Part shown: piece after piece, positions 59,961-64,000 of the stretch | How the letters are laid out: every line of letters begins with the position of its first letter | Numbering within the stretch: position 1 is the stretch's first letter | The notes under the pieces: model-generated | What the model was told of the DNA's origin: nothing | What the model saw: only the letters and a program-made list of their open reading frames with translations | Database searches by the model: none | Assembly: GCA_950022295.1 (NCBI GenBank) | Contig: OX465600.1 | Location: forward strand, 28,309,282-28,373,281 | From: Bromus sterilis | Taxonomy: Eukaryota; Streptophyta; Magnoliopsida; Poales; Poaceae | DNA length: 64,000 nt | Direction of reading: 5' to 3' | Position numbers and translations under genes: made by a program

Positions 59961-60811
59961 CAGGGTCGTGGCCATGTGCCAAGTGAGAAGAAGGCTCCAC
60001 CGCCGCCACCACCCACCGAGTGGGCTTTTGCCAATCGGCATCTTCCCGCGGCGGTGGGGAGAGCGGGGATGGAGGCAGGCAGAGAAGAACGGGGGGTGGA
60101 AGCTGCTAGGTTACGCGAGTGCCACCCCCTGGGAATGATGCGGGGTCGTGCGAGAAAAGTAGCATATGTGGGCCGAGATCAAAGCAACTGGGGTTTGTTT
60201 TATATGATAACAACAGTGTGGTTAGTGAAACTGTTGGGGATCTCAATTCAGAATCAAACAATTAATGAAAGGTGCTTCACTAATATCTGAAGGTAGTTTA
60301 AGTTAACATGAGGCAGCCTCTGTGTGCGCTAAATTAAAATGGTTATCCATGTTGTGTTACCCTTTGATTACTTTGCATGAACACTTGGAACATGTTGTAG
60401 ATGTTGTTTTACAAACATGGTAATGTACTTGATCATGTGAAGCAATGAGCTAAATATTTATAACTCATTAAATTAAATTAAATTTGTAAAATTAGAGGCT
60501 GGGATTAAGTTGTGATTAACACAACTTGTTACTGCAAGAAATGAGTACAAGTACAATAGTTTGAATCCTATCGTGATTCAAACCACACAACGGCCGAAAA
60601 GTTCTCACTAACTGTCGGTGCTTCTTTTTTATAGCATTTCAGACGTGAGCACATCGCTGCTAAACTGCATGTGCCATCACCTGATAGAACACGCTAATCT
60701 CTGATGCTTAAGCTGCTCATGGTACACGAGACGCAATACAATATATCAATTCACAGAGGGGTACACGAGGTGGTGGAGTGATCTGATGCGACTTAACCCT
60801 AGTTCTCATGC
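59961..60811. other. 5' region of gene F
   Basis: No domain-bearing frame. The promoter of F shows no extended match to those of A, B or E, apart from the TATA region and the 5' UTR word ACACAACACAAAT. Confidence 0.45.
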
Positions 60812-60819
60812 TATAAATA
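60812..60819 (+). promoter_or_regulatory. TATA box of gene F
   Basis: TATAAATA in GCTATAAATACACC, 114 bp upstream of the ATG. Confidence 0.7.
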
Positions 60820-60925
60820 CACCACATCAGCTTCTAGTTTTTCACACAACACAAATAAGTATAGTCAAGCTAGCGGCTCTGTGCACTAATACTTGGCTAT
60901 TAGTTTCTCTCCCACGGTCACTCAT

Positions 60926-63076
60926 ATGGCTTCTCCCACCAACTTCCAGCTCACTCCTTTCGCGGGTCGCATTGAGAACACCGAGTTTAACTTCCGCAAT
61001 TTGTATTTGCACCAGACCTATTCTGGAGCAAACACAAACCAATCGACGGTAATATCAGGAGATAAAAACTCCGAGTTTGGTCGGACCGCCGTCAACAACT
61101 GGGCAATATATGAAGGCGTTGGTCAAGATGCAAAGATAGTTGCTCATGCTAAAGGCATGCATATGAACTCTGTTGATTGGTACAATTCATTCAACATGGT
61201 GTTCGACGGTGAAAGGTATGTACTTTCCATTATTTTGTACCCATACGTACAATATTCTATATTTTGTTTGATTTGATATAGGCCACTTTTTCTCATTTAA
61301 TTTATCCGTGGTGAAATGGTTTTCAATATTTTTTGATGGGTCTAAATTTAATTTTGGTGGGGGTTTCTTTCTCTTCATTGCATTCAAATTGAATGAAATG
61401 CAATTTCTTTTTGTCTCATTCATGCAGAAAGATGTATTTATGCCACATTTGCCCATTCTGGCTAAATACTTTTGTTCATGGTGTTTTTACCAGAAAGTAA
61501 AGGAACTTTAAAGTTGATTGGGGGATTTTTTTTTATGTTACTTATATTTGTGCAGTTCAATCCATCCATTCTCATTGTGGCTAAATACTTTTGTTCATGG
61601 TGTTTTTACCAGCAAGTAAAGGAACTTTAAAGTTGATTGGGGGATTTTTTTTTATGTTACTTATATTTGTGCAGTTCAATCCATCCATTACGGATTTTTT
61701 TTTGCAATAAATCCATTACGAATTTCAGATAACATGTAATAACCACCGTCACTACCCCCTCCACGTGATGTGTGCATAACAATAACATAGCAATAATGAA
61801 CCCATTAGCCCCGCGTTGGAGCTGGTTCTTTGCCCTAAATGATTTCATCGAAAACACGTCTAGAAAAAAAAAGTGGTCCTGACTATCTATGGAAGTTAGA
61901 TATTTGCAAAATGAAACCTTCCGAACAGAACTTCAGCGATGCAGTTCCCTTATTTGCTTATTCATGTTCTGATGTCCAGGATAGCCCGTTTATTGGTAAC
62001 AGCAAAACTATGCAACACTTTCATTGTTAATATATGGGCAGATCACTTCCAATTCCTCAAAGGAAAATGTAGTTAGTTGCAGTAGATTTTGAATGGTCAC
62101 TTTGTGGTATTTAATTACAAGTGAAATGTGCAGGTTTAAGGGGTCCACATTTCAGGTAATGGGACAAACCATTGAAGGATTGGGTGACTGGTCTATTGTC
62201 GGCGGCACTGGTGCGTTTGAATTTGCGCGTGGCATTATCAAGAGAAAAGTGCATGAAAAAAGAAACGGGGAAGAGATATATGAGCTTACTATCCGTGGAT
62301 TCTGCTCCGTGCAGGTGTGGTGAATATTCTTATGTTTTTGTGGTTGATCTATATATAACGCTCTTGCGTTATCAGGAGAACATACATATATAAGTAGTTC
62401 TTCGCATGTAAACTTCTGATTGTGCATGTCATGCTCTTTCATATGAAGATAGCTAACACTGGTCCATCGCATGTAATTATTGTTGCAGGTCGTTAAGGGT
62501 GGACCATGGGGTCGTACAGATAAAGGTTCCCCTCGTGAACTCACAGAAATGCCCCGGCGTCTTGAAAGTGTGACCATTCAATATGCTGGAGCAATTGATT
62601 TATTTTCGTATACATACATTGACCAAAATGGGCAGAAGCGAACCGTAGGTCCCTGGGGTTCAGGATATAAGGATGGATCAACTCAAAACAAAACGGTACG
62701 TGCGTATTTAACTCTGAGACTCATTTGCTTCTCATGCATGATGGTTAATTCATTTATCATCCACAATTTATGAAGCTAAAATGATGATTACTTGACGGCC
62801 TTATCCTTGTTTGGTCGTATACAGTTCACCCTGGGGCCTTCGGAGTTCCTGAAGGAAGTATCTGGAATATATCAATCTATTGACGGTGAGCTGGAATCAC
62901 TTACATTTGTCAGCAACATTAAAACATATGGACCTTTTGGGCGTGTGAATCGTTCCCATACTATCAAAGGACCAGAATTCAAGTTTAACGTTGATGAGGT
63001 GAACAAGAGTTCCATTGTGGGCTTCTATGGTACAACTGACAAGTACATCTGGTCATTCGGTGTGTACACTATCTAG
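60926..63076 (+). CDS. Gene F: dirigent-jacalin chimeric lectin, intact
   Basis: Exons 60926-61215, 62134-62314, 62489-62695 and 62825-63076 give 309 residues with GT-AG introns. The dirigent domain is about residues 5-157 (YEGVGQDAKIVAHAKGMHMN, GDWSIVGGTGAFEFARGIIK). The jacalin domain is about 158-309 (VVKGGPWGRTDKGSPREL, FSYTYIDQNGQKRTVGPWG, IVGFYGTTDKYIWSFGVYTI). Intron 1 is unusually long (918 bp) and contains a tandem 119-bp duplication. Pseudogene D is a partial copy of this gene from intron 1 onward. In F the conserved Trp of the dirigent motif, the splice sites and the stop are all in order. There is no signal peptide. The ATG at 60926 matches the other copies; the frame upstream begins with TTG. 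Confidence 0.9.
61460..61697 (+). repeat. Tandem 119-bp duplication in intron 1 of gene F
   Basis: Two nearly identical units (from 61460 and from 61579) each hold GGCTAAATACTTTTGTTCAT, a T9-rich tract and ATATTTGTGCAG. Each therefore carries a plausible branch and acceptor signal ahead of the real exon 2 acceptor at 62133. Confidence 0.9.
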
Positions 63077-64000
63077 ATCAAAGAACATTTGTGGGTGCAC
63101 AATGCATGTTCTAGCCGAGAAGTGTTTTTCCCAGGTTCAGTTTATTGTGTTAGCAATAAGGTGGTTTCCCCACAGGAAGTGATTTGTTTCATGTTGATTT
63201 GCATCAATTTATAGTGTTTCGTTGTAATCTGGTTACTTCCAGTGTAATAAAGATGTTGAGATTGTTTTCTTGGGAATCAAATTTATAATAGTACTAGTTC
63301 AGATCTCAGCCCAAATTAACTTGACCCACAAAGAGCTTAATAAGCAACAATGATGATAGTCACGGTTCCAGTACACCACTAACTTAACACACTCGGGGAG
63401 TGTAATAAGCGTCATTTTAACCACTATAGCAAAGTGATATTTCCTCCATTCAGAATTAACTGACACAAAAATAGATGTATCTAGTGTCTTGATACGTTTG
63501 TTTCTGCGTTAGTTAATTTTGAATGGAGGGAGTATATCAAAAGCTGGAAGTTCTAAGAAAAGGAAAAAAAAGTAGCATATTGATCCTATGTGGTCCAAGG
63601 TGCAGCAAACTACAAGTATGGCGCATCCCTGGAATGAATGGGTGAATAATTACAGCAAAATATCAGGGACATAAGAACTTTCACTTGTGCTCTTAGATGG
63701 AATTGAATAGGTCGTTGTGTCAATTAGGATGGGACTGTGGTCAGAATCTCCTACAAAGATGATGAACGCATGCGTTCGGGGAGCCACGACGACCAAGCAA
63801 AATTACTAACCGCTCTGTCCAGACTCTCGCGAATCACACCTCTTTTTCATCTAAACGTGTTCCTAATATAGCCAAGATACTCGAGAGCACAGTCATACAA
63901 ACATTCTATGCACAACCATGTTCGGCGTGGATCTTGTGTTCCCTTCCTCCTCTGATGAGCAAAGTATCTCATTCAAATCCCCAAGAACCACACATGGTAA
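63077..64000. repeat. 3' flank of F, duplicated with the 3' flank of D
   Basis: Nearly the same as 45864-46800, with small indels. It holds a Stowaway element and, at the window edge, the LINE endonuclease fragment. No gene. Confidence 0.88.
63440..63532. mobile_element. Stowaway MITE in the flank of F
   Basis: TTCCTCCATTCAGAATTAAC on the left and GAATGGAGGGAG on the right, with TA on both sides; the sister of the element at 46226-46318. Confidence 0.85.

Overview
This is nuclear DNA of a grass, most likely of the wheat/barley tribe (Triticeae). The reasons are split genes with GT-AG introns, dirigent-jacalin fusion genes (a fusion known only from grasses), and dense Stowaway, Tourist, hAT, CACTA, LINE and Copia elements, many nested in one another. 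There is nothing bacterial or organellar.

The host genes form one local cluster of monocot chimeric jacalins (N-terminal dirigent domain, C-terminal jacalin-related lectin domain). Seven loci are visible: A (2697-3940, +, stop codon in exon 2), B (17789-19532, +, intact), a 3' fragment of a C-like gene (about 23143-23245, -), C (24505-25857, -, intact, with a GC-AG intron), D (about 41245-45863, +, no exon 1 and a CACTA element inside exon 4), E (54194-55487, +, intact) and F (60926-63076, +, intact). Every intact copy has four coding exons. Exons 1-2 encode the dirigent domain and exons 3-4 the jacalin domain, and the fusion boundary falls on a phase-0 intron. Wheat relatives in the literature are TaJA1, VER2 and Hfr-1. 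I assign no symbol because I cannot align them here.

Layout: 1-1300 is an AT-rich array of a 23-bp minisatellite inside a roughly 0.5-kb higher-order repeat. Gene A is at 2.7-3.9 kb. A palindromic minisatellite region with an orphan exon-like fragment lies at 4.7-6.4 kb. A 7.4-kb CACTA element (7868-15300) carries remnants of a TNP2-type gene without its catalytic part, plus a multi-exon second gene. MITEs, gene B, the C fragment and gene C follow to 26 kb. Then come LINE remnants, and a young Copia element (30784-36105) inserted in a MITE. Pseudogene D with its 3.7-kb CACTA insertion is at 41-46 kb. A non-autonomous LTR element is at 48.3-50.1 kb, a foldback element at 50.7-51.5 kb and a MITE inside a MITE at 51.7-52.4 kb. 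Genes E and F, with more MITEs, a hAT element and LINE debris, fill the rest.

The cluster grew by segmental duplication. A and B share promoters and introns. D and its 3' flank are a second copy of F and its flank. The 3' end of C is repeated at 22.9-23.2 kb, and the DNA upstream of C at 38.6-39.5 kb. The encoded proteins lack signal peptides and are expected to be cytosolic or nuclear stress- or defence-related lectins. In every copy the Asp of the canonical jacalin sugar-binding loop is replaced.
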